Source: an uncultured Oscillospiraceae bacterium (GTDB lineage Bacteria; Bacillota; Clostridia; Oscillospirales; Oscillospiraceae). Taken from it: DNA of 64,000 nt. This document shows, piece after piece, positions 8,080 through 17,858 of the stretch; the stretch's first letter is position 1, and each line of letters begins with the position of its first letter. The stretch lies in contig CAKUIM010000009.1 in assembly GCA_934660965.1 (NCBI GenBank), positions 1 through 64,000 on the forward strand. The letters run 5' to 3'. Under the pieces are notes generated by a model. That model searched no databases, was not told the origin of the DNA, and worked only from the letters and a program-made list of their open reading frames with translations. Position numbers and translations under genes: made by a program.

Positions 8080-9098
8080 TGAGCAGAAAGACCCTGCGGC
8101 CTCGCCGCGCCGCCGACGCCCTGGGCGAGAGCCTCACCGATCGCCTGCGCGCGGACCTTTCCTCCGGCGCCGCCGACCCCTTCGCCTTCGCCCGCTTCGA
8201 CTCCGACGAGGCGGAGCGGGGCGGCTACTCCAACTACTCCTACTGGGGGGCCACCCTCCGGGCCTTCTTCAAGAACAAGGCCGCCGTCTTTTTCCTGGCG
8301 CTGATGGTGGCTGTGCTGGCCTTTACCGTCGTCCAGCCCTTCCTCCCCGGCCAGAAGGACCCCATCCTCATCCACAAAAACGAGCTGGGCCTGCCCCTGA
8401 ACAACATCCCCCCCGGCCAGCAGGGCTTTATCCTGGGCACCAACGCCATCGGCCAGGACCTGTGGGCCCGCATCTGGGCCGGCACCCGCACGTCGCTGTT
8501 CATCGGCTTCTCCGTTGCGGTGGTGGAGGCGGTGGTGGGCATCCTCATGGGGGTGCTGTGGGGCTATGTGCGAAAGCTCGACTTCCTCTTTACCGAGCTC
8601 TACAACATCCTTGACAACATCCCCCAGACCCTGCTGCTCATCCTCATCTCCTACATCATGAAGCCCGGGGTGTCCACCATCATCTTCGCCCTGTGCCTCA
8701 CCGGGTGGCTGGGTATGGCCCGCTTTATCCGCAACCAGATCATCATCATCCGGGACCGGGACTATAACCTGGCCTCCCGCTGCCTTGGCACCTCCACCGG
8801 GCGCATCATCACCAAGAATCTGCTGCCGTATCTTGTGAGCGTCATCACCATGCGCATGGCCCTTGCCATCCCCGCCGCCATCGGAAACGAGGTGTTCGTC
8901 ACCTACATCGGCATTGGCCTGCCGGCGGACACCCCGTCCTTGGGCAACCTCATCGCCACCGGCCGGAGCCTGATGAACGCCGCCGCCCTGCGCTACCAGC
9001 TCTTCTTCCCCGTGATCGTGCTGGCGGTCATCACCATCTCCTTCTACATGATCGGCAACGCCTTTGCAGACGCCGCCGACCCCCGGAACCACACCTGA
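8076..9098 (+). CDS. Oligopeptide ABC transporter permease, OppC/DppC type
   Basis: Second permease (340 aa). An N-terminal cytoplasmic tail of about 60 residues precedes the first helix (AAVFFLALMVAVLAFTVV), followed by the OppC extracellular region (LGTNAIGQDLWARIWAGTRT) and the binding-protein-dependent transport domain with its coupling loop near RDRDYNLASRCLGTSTGRI. The start overlaps the upstream stop; an alternative ATG lies one codon later. The long charged tail, with several acidic residues, is somewhat unusual for the family. Confidence 0.92.
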   Translation: MMSRKTLRPRRAADALGESLTDRLRADLSSGAADPFAFARFDSDEAERGGYSNYSYWGATLRAFFKNKAAVFFLALMVAVLAFTVVQPFLPGQKDPILIHKNELGLPLNNIPPGQQGFILGTNAIGQDLWARIWAGTRTSLFIGFSVAVVEAVVGILMGVLWGYVRKLDFLFTELYNILDNIPQTLLLILISYIMKPGVSTIIFALCLTGWLGMARFIRNQIIIIRDRDYNLASRCLGTSTGRIITKNLLPYLVSVITMRMALAIPAAIGNEVFVTYIGIGLPADTPSLGNLIATGRSLMNAAALRYQLFFPVIVLAVITISFYMIGNAFADAADPRNHT

Positions 9099-9109
9099 GG
9101 AGGGCGCAT

Positions 9110-10145
9110 ATGAAAGACAACGTCATCCTCTCCGTTGAGAACCTGAACATCAAGTTCACCCTCCGGGGCCAGGTGCTCCACGCCATCCGGGACGTGTCGC
9201 TGGACGTGTACCGGGGGGAGAGCCTTGCCATCGTGGGCGAGTCGGGCTCGGGCAAGTCCGTCTTTGTCAAGAGCCTGATGGGCCTGTTGGACGCCAACGG
9301 CTATATCGAGTCCGGCTCCATCCTCTATGATGGCCGGGACCTTGCCCAAAACCGCACCGACAAGGAGTGGCTGCCCATCCGGGGCCGGGAGCTTGCCATG
9401 GTCCTCCAGGACCCCATGACCTCTCTCAACCCTCTCAAGACCATCGGCGCCCAGATCCTGGAGGCGGTGGAGCTTCACCAGAGCCTGCACGGCGCCGCGG
9501 CCCGCCGCGCCATGCTGGAGGCCCTTGCCGACGTGGGCATCGACGAGCCGGAGCGCCGCAGCCGCCAGTATCCCCACGAATTTTCCGGCGGCATGCGCCA
9601 GCGGGTGGTCATCGCCATCGCCGTGGCCTGCCGGCCCAAGATCCTCATCTGCGACGAGCCCACCACCGCCCTGGACGTGACCATCCAGGCCCAGATCCTG
9701 GACCTCATCCGCCGGATGCAGCGCAAGTACGACCTGACCACCATCTACATCACCCACGACCTGGGTGTGGTGGCCAACGTGGCCGACCGCATCGCGGTGA
9801 TGTACGCCGGCGACATCGTGGAGCTGGGGCTGTGCGACGAGATTTTCTACGACCCCCGGCACCCCTACACCTGGGCGCTGCTCTCCTCCCTGCCCCAGCT
9901 GGGCATCCCCGGGCAACCCCTCTACGCCATCCAGGGCACGCCCCCAAACCTCTTCCGGCCCATCGCCGGGGACGCCTTCGCCCCCCGCAACCCCCAGGCC
10001 CTGAATATCGACTTTGTGGAGCGGCCGCCCTTCTTCGAGGTATCCCCCACTCACAAGGCCCGCACCTGGCTGCTGGACCCGAGGGCCCCCAAGACAGAGC
10101 CGCCGGAGCACATTCTGGCGCTGCGCGCGAAAGGAGGGGCAGGCC

Positions 10146-10156
<11 letters not shown>
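9110..10156 (+). CDS. Oligopeptide ABC transporter ATPase, OppD/DppD type
   Basis: ATP-hydrolysing subunit (348 aa) on the cytoplasmic face. Walker A is GESGSGKSV, the signature is FSGGMRQR, Walker B is LICDEPTTALD, and the switch histidine is in YITHDLG. The C-terminal oligopeptide extension starts near HPYTWALLSSLPQ, but the cysteines typical of iron-sulfur OppD/OppF members are not evident. GAGGAGGGC precedes the ATG. Its last 11 bases overlap the start of the partner ATPase. Confidence 0.93.
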
Positions 10157-11075
<919 letters not shown>

Positions 11076-11148
11076 CCGTTTTCAGCTGTAACCGCACCGC
11101 CGTAAAAACTTTCCCGCCGCCCACCGCGGCCAAGTGAGGATGATACCC

Positions 11149-12075
11149 ATGTTCACCCCAGCCCCTCTCTGCCCCGGCGCCCGGGTTGCGCTGGTGGCCC
11201 CCTCCTCCGCCGTCCCGGCGGAGAAGCTGGAGCCGGCTTTGGCCTTTGTCCGCTCCCTGGGCCTTGAGCCGGAGCCCTACCCCTCCTGCTTTTTCGCCAA
11301 CCGGGACGGCTACCTTGCCGCCGACGACCGCCAGCGCGCCGCCGACCTCCACCGGGCCTTCTCCGACCCGGCCATCGCCGGCGTGTGGTGCATCCGCGGG
11401 GGCTATGGCGCCCACCGGCTGCTGCCCATGCTGGACGCGGACGTGTTCCGCCGCAGTCCCAAGTGGTTCGGCGGCTACTCCGACGTCACCGCCCTGCACA
11501 CCTTCTTCAACCAGGCCTGCGGCCTGGAGACCTATCACTGCACCATGCCCTCCACCGAGCCCAATCCCGGCCCCTACACCCTCTCCTATCTCAAAAAGGC
11601 GCTGTCCGGCGGCCTGTCCGGCGCACTCGCGGCCCCGGAGGGGACGGCGCTGGGCCGCACCCTGGTTCCCGGCCGGGCGGAGGGGGCGCTGTGCGGCGGC
11701 AACCTGTCCCTGCTGGCCGCCTCCCTGGGCACCCCCTGGGAGATCGACACCCGGGGCAAGATCCTCTTCCTGGAGGACATTGGGGAAAAGACCTACCGCA
11801 TCGACGCCATGCTCACCCAGCTGCGCAACGCCGGCAAGTTCCGGGACTGCGCCGGGGTGGTGCTGGGCGCCTGGACGGACTGCGTTCCCGAGTACCCCGA
11901 GCGCACCCTCACCCTCCCCGAAATCTTCACCCAGCTCATCGCCCCCGCGGGCAAGCCGGTGCTCACCGATCTGCCCTGCGGCCATATACAGCCCACCCTG
12001 GCCCTGCCCATGGGCCGGCGCTGCGCCCTGGACAGCGCCGCCTGTACCCTCACCCTTTCGGAGGCCGGGGCATGA
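11149..12075 (+). CDS. ykfA: LD-carboxypeptidase (peptidase S66)
   Basis: Cytoplasmic serine carboxypeptidase (308 aa) of the LdcA/MccF family that removes the terminal D-Ala from murein tetrapeptides. The nucleophile elbow GGYSDVT places Ser at residue 111. The catalytic Glu lies in LFLEDIGEKTYRID and the His in PCGHIQPTLALPMG, so the triad is complete. GTGAGGA precedes the ATG at 11149; in-frame GTG 11134 and ATG 11140 are weaker choices. It lies in the salvage cluster after the transporter and overlaps the next gene by ATGA. Confidence 0.92.
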   Translation: MFTPAPLCPGARVALVAPSSAVPAEKLEPALAFVRSLGLEPEPYPSCFFANRDGYLAADDRQRAADLHRAFSDPAIAGVWCIRGGYGAHRLLPMLDADVFRRSPKWFGGYSDVTALHTFFNQACGLETYHCTMPSTEPNPGPYTLSYLKKALSGGLSGALAAPEGTALGRTLVPGRAEGALCGGNLSLLAASLGTPWEIDTRGKILFLEDIGEKTYRIDAMLTQLRNAGKFRDCAGVVLGAWTDCVPEYPERTLTLPEIFTQLIAPAGKPVLTDLPCGHIQPTLALPMGRRCALDSAACTLTLSEAGA

Positions 12076-12884
12076 GCGCCCAGGCCCTTCAGGCCGCCGT
12101 CGCCGCCGAGCTTGCCGCCTTCCCCGCCCAGGCCGCCGTGCTGGCAGTGAACCTTGCCTCCGGCACGCCCTTTGTCTCCATCCGCGCCCAGGAGCAGGTG
12201 GTGTCCGCCTCCACCATCAAGGTGCCCATCCTGTGCTGCGCCCTCACCCTGGCCGGGCAGGGCAGGCTGTGCCTTGACCAGGCCGTCCCCATCGCGCCGG
12301 AGGACTTCCGGGACGATACCCAGGTCTTTGAGACCGGCGGCCGGCCCCGGACGTGTACGCTCTGGGAGCTTCTCTACTGGATGACGGTGGAGAGCGACAA
12401 CACCGCCACCAACGCCGTCATCTCCCTTCTGGGCTATGACGCGGTGAACGATTACTGCGCCGCCCTGGGCCTTTCCGCCACCCGCCTGCGGCGGAAAATG
12501 CTGGATTTCGACGCCGCTGCCGCCGGCCGGGAGAACACCACCTCCCCCGCCGACCAGTACGCCCTCTACGCCGCTCTTCTCTCCGGCGCGCTGCTCCCCG
12601 CCGATCTGCAGTCCGTGGCCCTGGACCTTCTCGGGCGCAGCCGCTGCTTCGACGGCCTCCAGCGCTATATCCCCGACCCGGTGCCCCTGCTGCACAAAAG
12701 CGGCGGCCTTGACCACCTCAACCACGACGCCGGCGTCTTTCAGATGAAAAAACGCCCCTATTTTCTCGGCGTCTTTACCTGGGACGGCCCCGCCCTGGAC
12801 GGGGAGAGCCCCCAGAAGCAGCTCATCGGCCGCATCTCCCGGCTGGTGTACGACTATGTGAAAGCCCAGGAGGCCGCCCTATGA
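12072..12884 (+). CDS. Class A beta-lactamase-fold serine hydrolase
   Basis: A 270-aa protein with the class A motifs: STIK (active serine and lysine), SDN in VESDNTATN, a Glu-Asn pair in GRENTTSPAD corresponding to the omega-loop Glu, and KSG in LLHKSGGLDH. No signal peptide is visible, unlike true secreted beta-lactamases, and it is translationally coupled on both sides within the murein salvage cluster. It may therefore be an intracellular peptidase or amidase of peptidoglycan fragments rather than an antibiotic resistance enzyme; this is inference. Beta-lactam hydrolysis cannot be excluded from sequence. Confidence 0.85.
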   Translation: MSAQALQAAVAAELAAFPAQAAVLAVNLASGTPFVSIRAQEQVVSASTIKVPILCCALTLAGQGRLCLDQAVPIAPEDFRDDTQVFETGGRPRTCTLWELLYWMTVESDNTATNAVISLLGYDAVNDYCAALGLSATRLRRKMLDFDAAAAGRENTTSPADQYALYAALLSGALLPADLQSVALDLLGRSRCFDGLQRYIPDPVPLLHKSGGLDHLNHDAGVFQMKKRPYFLGVFTWDGPALDGESPQKQLIGRISRLVYDYVKAQEAAL

Positions 12885-13699
12885 AAGCCATTGTAAAAGC
12901 CGCCGTCTGCCCCCTCTGCTCCGCCCCCAGCCGGGACAGCTCCCTGGCGGACGAGGCCCTCTACGGCATGGCGGTGGACATCCTCGACCACCCCGCCCCC
13001 GGCTGGTACCGGGTGCGCACCCACTACCGCTACGAGGGCTTTGCCCCCGCCGCCTGCCTTCTTTTGGGCACGCGCCGCGCGGAGCGCTGGGCGGCGCAGC
13101 CCAAGCTCACCGTCTACGGCAAAAACTGCTGCGATGTGCTCTCGGTGCCCAGGGTGCAGGGCGCCCATCTCCAAAGCCTCACCCGGGGCGGCCTTGTGGT
13201 GCCGGTGGGCGAGGAGGAGAACGGCTGGCAGCGGGTGGCCCTGGCCGACGGCCGGGAGGGCTATGTCCAGCGCTCCATCCTCCGACCAAACTATACCGCC
13301 CCCTGCCGGGAGGACGAGGCCGGGCTGCGCGCGGCCCTCACCGCCGCGGCCATGACCTATGCCGGCACCCACTACCGCTGGGGCGGCAAAAGCCCCCTGG
13401 GCATCGACTGCTCCGGCCTTGTGTCCATGGCGTATATGCTCTGCGGCATCCTCATCTACCGGGACGCCCAAATCCGGGAGGGCTTCCCCATCCATGAGAT
13501 AGAACGGGCGCGCATGGCCCCCGGCGACCTGCTCTTCTTCCCCGGCCATGTGGCCATGTACCTGGGGAACGGCCGCTACTGCCACTCCACCGGCCGCGCC
13601 GGGGACGACGGCTTTACCGTCAACAGCCTGGACCCCGCCGCCCCCGACTACCGCGCCGACCTGCCCGGGCTGCTCACCGCCGTGGGCTCCTACTTTTAA
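12881..13699 (+). CDS. ykfC: SH3-NlpC/P60 gamma-D-Glu-diamino acid endopeptidase
   Basis: A 272-aa cysteine peptidase of the YkfC type. Two bacterial SH3-like domains (about residues 1-65 and 75-140) precede the NlpC/P60 domain, with the catalytic Cys in GIDCSGLVS and His in FPGHVAMYLG; a third polar residue is near YCHSTG. No signal peptide is seen, fitting a cytoplasmic enzyme that cuts the D-Glu-diaminopimelate bond of imported murein peptides. Its ATG overlaps the preceding stop. It ends the cluster and is followed by a strong terminator. Confidence 0.9.
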   Translation: MKAIVKAAVCPLCSAPSRDSSLADEALYGMAVDILDHPAPGWYRVRTHYRYEGFAPAACLLLGTRRAERWAAQPKLTVYGKNCCDVLSVPRVQGAHLQSLTRGGLVVPVGEEENGWQRVALADGREGYVQRSILRPNYTAPCREDEAGLRAALTAAAMTYAGTHYRWGGKSPLGIDCSGLVSMAYMLCGILIYRDAQIREGFPIHEIERARMAPGDLLFFPGHVAMYLGNGRYCHSTGRAGDDGFTVNSLDPAAPDYRADLPGLLTAVGSYF

Positions 13700-13721
13700 C
13701 GCAGCTGCACGCCACAAAGAC

Positions 13722-13764
13722 AAAGCGCCGCGCGGGATGCCCTCCCGCGCGGCGCTTTCACCTG
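13722..13764 (+). terminator. Intrinsic terminator of the salvage cluster
   Basis: A 16-bp perfect stem (AAAGCGCCGCGCGGGA and complement, 13722-13737 and 13743-13758) with a 5-base loop, followed after ten bases by TTTTTT. It lies between convergent genes and may serve both strands. Confidence 0.8.
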
Positions 13765-13773
13765 CTGTCTTTT

Positions 13774-14673
13774 TTATCCCTCGGGCTCCCGGGCCGGGGT
13801 GCTCGCCGCTCCAGGCTGTCCCGCGCTGTCCCCGCCGTCCGGCGTGGTCTCCCTCTGGGAGAACAGCCCCTCCCGCACGCCCAGGCGGACAAAGCGGGCG
13901 GTGAGATTTTCCACCTCGTCGGCGCTGCGCCCCACGATGTCGAACCGGCAGCCGTAGCCGTTGGCCACAAAGCTCACCCGGCGGTGGCTTGCAAGGTCAC
14001 TGTCGCTGCCCGCGGCGGCCACGTCCGCCCCCCAGACCCGGTTGATCTTCTCCTCCGGACAGGCGATGCACGCCGGGGGCAGCGCGCCGGGGCTGACGGT
14101 GAGCTCAAAATGCTCCAGGCCGCTCTCCCCCCGGCTGCCGTAGACGCACAGCAGCCACAGCGTGCCGTCGGGATACTCCATGGCAAAGCCGCCCACCTCA
14201 TATTCGCCCCAGGCAAGGTGCTGCTCCAGAACATCGCCGCCGCCGAACACCGCGGCGATCTCCTCCTCTGTTAAGTCCCGGCGCTCCACCCCGTCCGGCG
14301 CTGCGATGGAGTCGGCGGCGTCTATCGCGCTGCCGTAGGTGAGCTTGGGCAGCCTATAGTAGCTTGCCGTCTCGCCGTGGATGACCTCGTAGCCTCCCGC
14401 CGTTTCTGTATATCTTCCGGGCACGAACTCCGCCACGCCGGGGGCTGCGGCAATGCCCGGCTCGATCCGGTCCACCTCCGCCGTGCCATGCCGCCCGGGC
14501 ACGGGGCGCAGCGCGCCGTAAAGGCCCAGCCCCACGGCAAGGCACACCGCGGCGGCCGCGGCGGCGTACCGCCGCCGGGTGTTCGCCCTTTTCGGGGCGC
14601 CAAGGCCGGCCAAGCGCTCCCGCAGCGCCGGCGAAGCCTTGATTTCATCCATATAATTGCAGTAGCGTTTCAC
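13774..14673 (-). CDS. Probable membrane-bound anti-sigma factor
   Basis: A 299-aa protein with a short basic cytoplasmic N-terminus (about 35 residues), one membrane segment (YAAAAAAVCLAVGLGLYGAL, about residues 35-55) and a roughly 240-residue outer domain with no recognised fold. Its ATG overlaps the stop of the ECF sigma gene by ATGA, the usual arrangement for a sigma/anti-sigma pair. The N-terminal stretch KASPALRERL resembles the sigma-binding ends of clostridial anti-sigma proteins. Function rests on topology and context; no zinc motif (HxxxCxxC) is present. The C-terminus is rich in Gly, Ser and Pro. Confidence 0.7.
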   Translation of the reverse strand: MKRYCNYMDEIKASPALRERLAGLGAPKRANTRRRYAAAAAAVCLAVGLGLYGALRPVPGRHGTAEVDRIEPGIAAAPGVAEFVPGRYTETAGGYEVIHGETASYYRLPKLTYGSAIDAADSIAAPDGVERRDLTEEEIAAVFGGGDVLEQHLAWGEYEVGGFAMEYPDGTLWLLCVYGSRGESGLEHFELTVSPGALPPACIACPEEKINRVWGADVAAAGSDSDLASHRRVSFVANGYGCRFDIVGRSADEVENLTARFVRLGVREGLFSQRETTPDGGDSAGQPGAASTPAREPEG

Positions 14674-15140
14674 AGCGTCACGTCTCCCTTCAGCGTTTCC
14701 CGCAGGGCCTGCCGGGCCCGGGTGAGGATCGCGCGCACCGTCCCGGGGCGCTTGCCCAGGATGGCGGCGATCTCGTCGGTGGAATAGCCCTCGTAGTAGT
14801 AGAGATGGATGGCCCCGCGCTGGGTCGGCGGCAGCGCCATCACCGCCTCCGCCACCGCCCGGTCCCCCGGCTCCGGGGCAGGCATGTCGTGGGTCAGCGC
14901 CTGGGTGGGCCGGCGCTTCCGGGCGCGCAGGCGGCTTTTGCAGCCGTTGGCCGTCACCTTCAAAAGCCAGGCCCGGCAGCGCGCCTCGTCCGGGAACGCG
15001 GGCCGCTTTTCAAGGCAGCGCACAAAGGCGTCCTGCACGGCGTCCTCCGCCTCCGATACGTCCCCCAGAATGGCCGCGGCGGCGCGCAGCATGGCGGGCG
15101 CATACCGCTCCACCAGGTCCGTCAGGCACCGCTGCTCCAT
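14670..15140 (-). CDS. ECF-type RNA polymerase sigma factor
   Basis: Sigma-70 family ECF factor (156 aa). Region 2 covers LVERYAPAMLRAAAAILGD-VSEAEDAVQDAFV and region 4 covers LPPTQRGAIHLYYYEGYSTDEIAAILGKRPGTVRAILTRAR, the YE-GYS-TDEIA pattern of clostridial ECFs. The start at 15140 is chosen because GAAGGAGG sits just upstream; a longer frame reaches 15200 without a site. It is co-transcribed with the membrane protein that probably holds it inactive. The inducing signal is unknown. Confidence 0.9.
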   Translation of the reverse strand: MEQRCLTDLVERYAPAMLRAAAAILGDVSEAEDAVQDAFVRCLEKRPAFPDEARCRAWLLKVTANGCKSRLRARKRRPTQALTHDMPAPEPGDRAVAEAVMALPPTQRGAIHLYYYEGYSTDEIAAILGKRPGTVRAILTRARQALRETLKGDVTL

Positions 15141-15215
15141 CTCTCCACCTCCTTCACCTATAAAACGCCGAAGGAGCCTCATTTGCTGCATCGGGCGCAA
15201 AAATATTTTCCGCCC

Positions 15216-15244
15216 TGTTCAAGGCCCCGCCGATATGATATAAT
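15216..15244 (+). promoter_or_regulatory. Extended -10 promoter for the nucleotidyltransferase
   Basis: TATAAT at 15239-15244 preceded by TG one base upstream (extended -10). A weak -35 (TGTTCA, 15216-15221) lies 17 bases away. It is about 70 bases before the TTG start of the downstream gene. Confidence 0.6.
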
Positions 15245-15313
15245 ATTTTTTACCGACAGACAAGGGCGCCCCGCAGCGGGCGCTTACCACAGACCCGCAA
15301 GGAGTGTTTTCAT

Positions 15314-16057
15314 TTGAACGCTGACATCAAGGCCCTGGTGCTCTCCGCCGGGCGGGGCACCCGGCTCCAGTCGGACGGGGTGGCCCTTCCCAAGGTGCTG
15401 CGGCAGGCCGACGGGCGCCCCCTGCTGCACTATGTGCTCTCCGCCCTGTCCTTTCTCCCCCGGGAGGACGTGATCCTGGTGGTGGGCTGGATGAAGGACA
15501 AGGTCCTCGCCGCCTTCCCCGGCTACCCCTGCGCCGTGCAGGAGCAGCTCAACGGCACCGGCGGCGCGGTAAGCTATGCCGCCCCCCTGCTCACAAACCC
15601 CGACGGGCATGTGCTCATCTGCTGCGGCGACGCGCCCCTGATGCGCCGGGAGACCTTTGAGGGCCTGATCTCCGAGCACCTGCGCCAGGATAACGACTGC
15701 ACCATGCTCTCCGCCCGCCTGCCCGACGGGGGCGGCTACGGCCGCATCCTCCGCCGCGCCGACGGCTCCTTCCTGGCCATCCGGGAGGCCCGGGACTGCA
15801 CCCCGGCCGAGGCCGCCGTCACCGAGGTAAATACCGGCACCTATGTATTCCGGGTGGGGGCGCTGCTGCCCTGCCTGGGCCGGCTCTCCGCCGACAACGC
15901 CCAGGGGGAGCTCTACCTCACCGACGTGCCCGCCCTGATCCTCGCCGATGGCGGCCGGGTGGGCCTGTGCGCCACCTGCTCCCCCCGGGAGATGCTGGGG
16001 GTCAACACCCCGGAGCAGCTCGCCCAGGTGGAGGCCATCCTGCGCGATATCCACTGA
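15314..16057 (+). CDS. Sugar-1-phosphate nucleotidyltransferase (GlmU N-domain-like)
   Basis: A single-domain NTP transferase (247 aa). The nucleotide-binding loop is LSAGRGTRL, the lysine is in LPKVL, and the middle shows EQLNGTGGAV and LICCGDAPLM, as in the uridyltransferase half of GlmU. The beta-helix acetyltransferase half is absent, so it is not a full GlmU. The start is a TTG at 15314 with GGAG ten bases upstream. UDP-GlcNAc formation is the closest family assignment, but the true sugar is unknown. It is 20 bases before the D-aminopeptidase gene and probably co-transcribed. Confidence 0.8.
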   Translation: MNADIKALVLSAGRGTRLQSDGVALPKVLRQADGRPLLHYVLSALSFLPREDVILVVGWMKDKVLAAFPGYPCAVQEQLNGTGGAVSYAAPLLTNPDGHVLICCGDAPLMRRETFEGLISEHLRQDNDCTMLSARLPDGGGYGRILRRADGSFLAIREARDCTPAEAAVTEVNTGTYVFRVGALLPCLGRLSADNAQGELYLTDVPALILADGGRVGLCATCSPREMLGVNTPEQLAQVEAILRDIH

Positions 16058-16077
16058 CCCCCGAAAGGAGACCTCAC

Positions 16078-16887
16078 ATGAAAATATTTCTGAGTGCCGA
16101 CATGGAGGGCACCTGCGGCGTGACCGCCTGGCCGGAGACGGAGCGCGCCACCCCCATGGACTATACCCCCATCCAGAAGCAGATGTCCCGGGAGGTGGCC
16201 GCCGCCTGCCGGGGCGCCCTGGCCGCCGGGGCGGAGGAGATCCTTGTGAAGGACGCCCACGACTCCGCCCGCAACATCGACCCCGCCGCCCTGCCCCGAA
16301 AGACCCGCCTGAGCCGGGGTTGGTCCGGGGACCCGCTGTCCATGATGAGCGGCCTTGACCGGGAGGACTTCGGCGCGGTGTTCTTCACCGGCTGCCACGC
16401 CTGGGCCGGCTGCCCGGGCAACCCCCTGTCCCACACCATGAACGGTCAGAACGACCACGTCACCCTCAACGGCGCGCCGTGCAGCGAGTTTCTGCTCAAC
16501 GCCTACACCGCCGGGTATTACGGCGTGCCCGTGGCCCTGGTCACCGGGGACGAGGCGCTGTGCCGGGCCGCCCGGGAGCTGATCCCCTCCGTCACCACGG
16601 TGAGCGTGCTCTCCGGCCGAGGGGGCAGCACCGTGTCCATCCATCCGGATGAGGCGGTGGAGCGCATCGAGGCCGCGGCCAGTGCCGCAGTGGCCGCCGC
16701 TGCGCAGTGCGCCGTGCCCATGCCGGCGCACTTCCGCATGGAGATCGACTTTTTCAAGCACCACACCGCCTACTCCAAGAGCTTTTACCCCGGTGCAACA
16801 CTGGAACGCGACAAATTCGTCTGCTTTGAAACCGACGACTGGTATGAGATGCTGCGCTTCTGCCACTTTGTCTTGAGCGACGGCTGA
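16078..16887 (+). CDS. dppA: D-aminopeptidase, DppA family (peptidase M55)
   Basis: Zinc-dependent D-aminopeptidase (269 aa), which in Bacillus releases D-Ala from D-Ala-containing peptides. Metal ligands match the family: Asp8 and Glu10 in SADMEG, His61 in KDAHDS, His107 in TGCHAWAG, with a further His at 119. GAAAGGAG precedes the ATG. In Bacillus dppA heads the dipeptide permease operon adjoining ykfABCD; here it lies about 2.4 kb after the salvage cluster, separated by the sigma/anti-sigma pair. That supports a shared role in D-amino-acid peptide use. Confidence 0.92.
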   Translation: MKIFLSADMEGTCGVTAWPETERATPMDYTPIQKQMSREVAAACRGALAAGAEEILVKDAHDSARNIDPAALPRKTRLSRGWSGDPLSMMSGLDREDFGAVFFTGCHAWAGCPGNPLSHTMNGQNDHVTLNGAPCSEFLLNAYTAGYYGVPVALVTGDEALCRAARELIPSVTTVSVLSGRGGSTVSIHPDEAVERIEAAASAAVAAAAQCAVPMPAHFRMEIDFFKHHTAYSKSFYPGATLERDKFVCFETDDWYEMLRFCHFVLSDG

Positions 16888-16950
16888 CCGCTCCCACCCT
16901 TCCATCCGCGCCGCCCCCCGGCGGCACACACGGCACAACAGGAGGTTTTT

Positions 16951-17706
16951 ATGGAACAGGAACCACGCCTTGCCATCCTCATTGATGCGGACAACGCCCC
17001 CCGCACCGCCCTGCGGGAGATCATGGCGGAGGTGGCCGTGTACGGCACCCCCACCATCAAGCGCATCTACGGCGACTGGACGTCCCCCAGCATGGGCAGC
17101 TGGAAGCCCCTGCTGCTGGAGCACGCCATCACCCCCTTCCAGCAGTACAGCTACACCACCGGCAAAAACGCCACCGACTCCGCCATGATCATCGACGCCA
17201 TGGACGTGCTCTACTCCGGCCACTGCGACGGCTTTGTGCTGGTGAGCAGCGACAGCGACTTCACCCGTCTTGCCACCCGCCTGCGGGAGGCGGGGATGAA
17301 GGTCTACGGCATGGGTGAGAAAAAGACGCCCAAGCCCTTTATCGTGGCCTGCGACAAGTTTGTGTATATCGAGTCCCTCAAGGCCGGCGAGTCCCTTTCC
17401 GCCGCGGAGACCCCCGCCCCGGCGGAAAAGCCCCGGAAAAAGTCTGCCTCCGCCCCAGCCCCCAAGGAGCAGGATATCGGCGAGCTCATCGCCCAGTCGG
17501 TGGAGGACCTGGCCGACGAGGACGGCTACGCCTACCTGGGCGACCTGGGCACCCTGCTGCTGAAAAAGCAGCCCGACTTTGACCCGCGCAACTACGGCTT
17601 CTCCAAGCTCTCCCGGTTCATCGCCTCCCTGGGCCGCTTTGAGATCGACGAGCGGCGCAACGCCAACTACAGCGGCACCCAGGTCTTTCTGCGCAACAAA
17701 AAGTAA
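16951..17706 (+). CDS. NYN-domain protein with C-terminal OST-HTH/LOTUS domain
   Basis: A 251-aa LabA/DUF88-like protein. The NYN (PIN-fold) nuclease core spans about residues 1-145, with acidic residues in LIDADNAP, TDSAMIIDAMD and VSSDSDF that would bind metal. A charged Pro/Ala/Lys linker (about 150-180) leads to a LOTUS/OST-HTH domain (IGELIAQSVEDLADEDGYAY onward to the end), thought to bind RNA. A role in RNA processing or decay is the family expectation; the target is unknown. AGGAGG precedes the ATG, and a terminator follows. Confidence 0.85.
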   Translation: MEQEPRLAILIDADNAPRTALREIMAEVAVYGTPTIKRIYGDWTSPSMGSWKPLLLEHAITPFQQYSYTTGKNATDSAMIIDAMDVLYSGHCDGFVLVSSDSDFTRLATRLREAGMKVYGMGEKKTPKPFIVACDKFVYIESLKAGESLSAAETPAPAEKPRKKSASAPAPKEQDIGELIAQSVEDLADEDGYAYLGDLGTLLLKKQPDFDPRNYGFSKLSRFIASLGRFEIDERRNANYSGTQVFLRNKK

Positions 17707-17749
17707 GCATTCCATCTCCTGCCGGGGCGCCTGCGCTCCGGCAGGCCGG

Positions 17750-17777
17750 GCGGGGCCGCAGCGGCCCCGCCTTTTTC
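17750..17777 (+). terminator. Intrinsic terminator after the NYN gene
   Basis: GCGGGGCCGC and GCGGCCCCGC (17750-17759, 17761-17770) form a GC-rich hairpin with the central bases as loop, followed by CTTTTT. Confidence 0.8.
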
Positions 17778-17799
17778 CGTTCCCGGGGCGTCCAGGCGG

Positions 17800-17828
17800 T
17801 TGAAAAAAGCGCGTCTATTTGGTATAAT
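17800..17828 (+). promoter_or_regulatory. Sigma-A promoter of recJ
   Basis: TTGAAA (17800-17805), 17-base spacer, TATAAT (17823-17828), 30 bases before the recJ start. Near consensus. Confidence 0.85.
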
Positions 17829-17858
17829 AAAAGATAATTTATTTTTTGAGGCTTAATT

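Noticed and set aside
11380..11430. Loss of the catalytic serine in the LD-carboxypeptidase (GGYGA where some members have GGYGS)
   Set aside because: The nucleophile of this family is in the later GxSD elbow, present here as GGYSDVT, and the Glu and His partners are also present.
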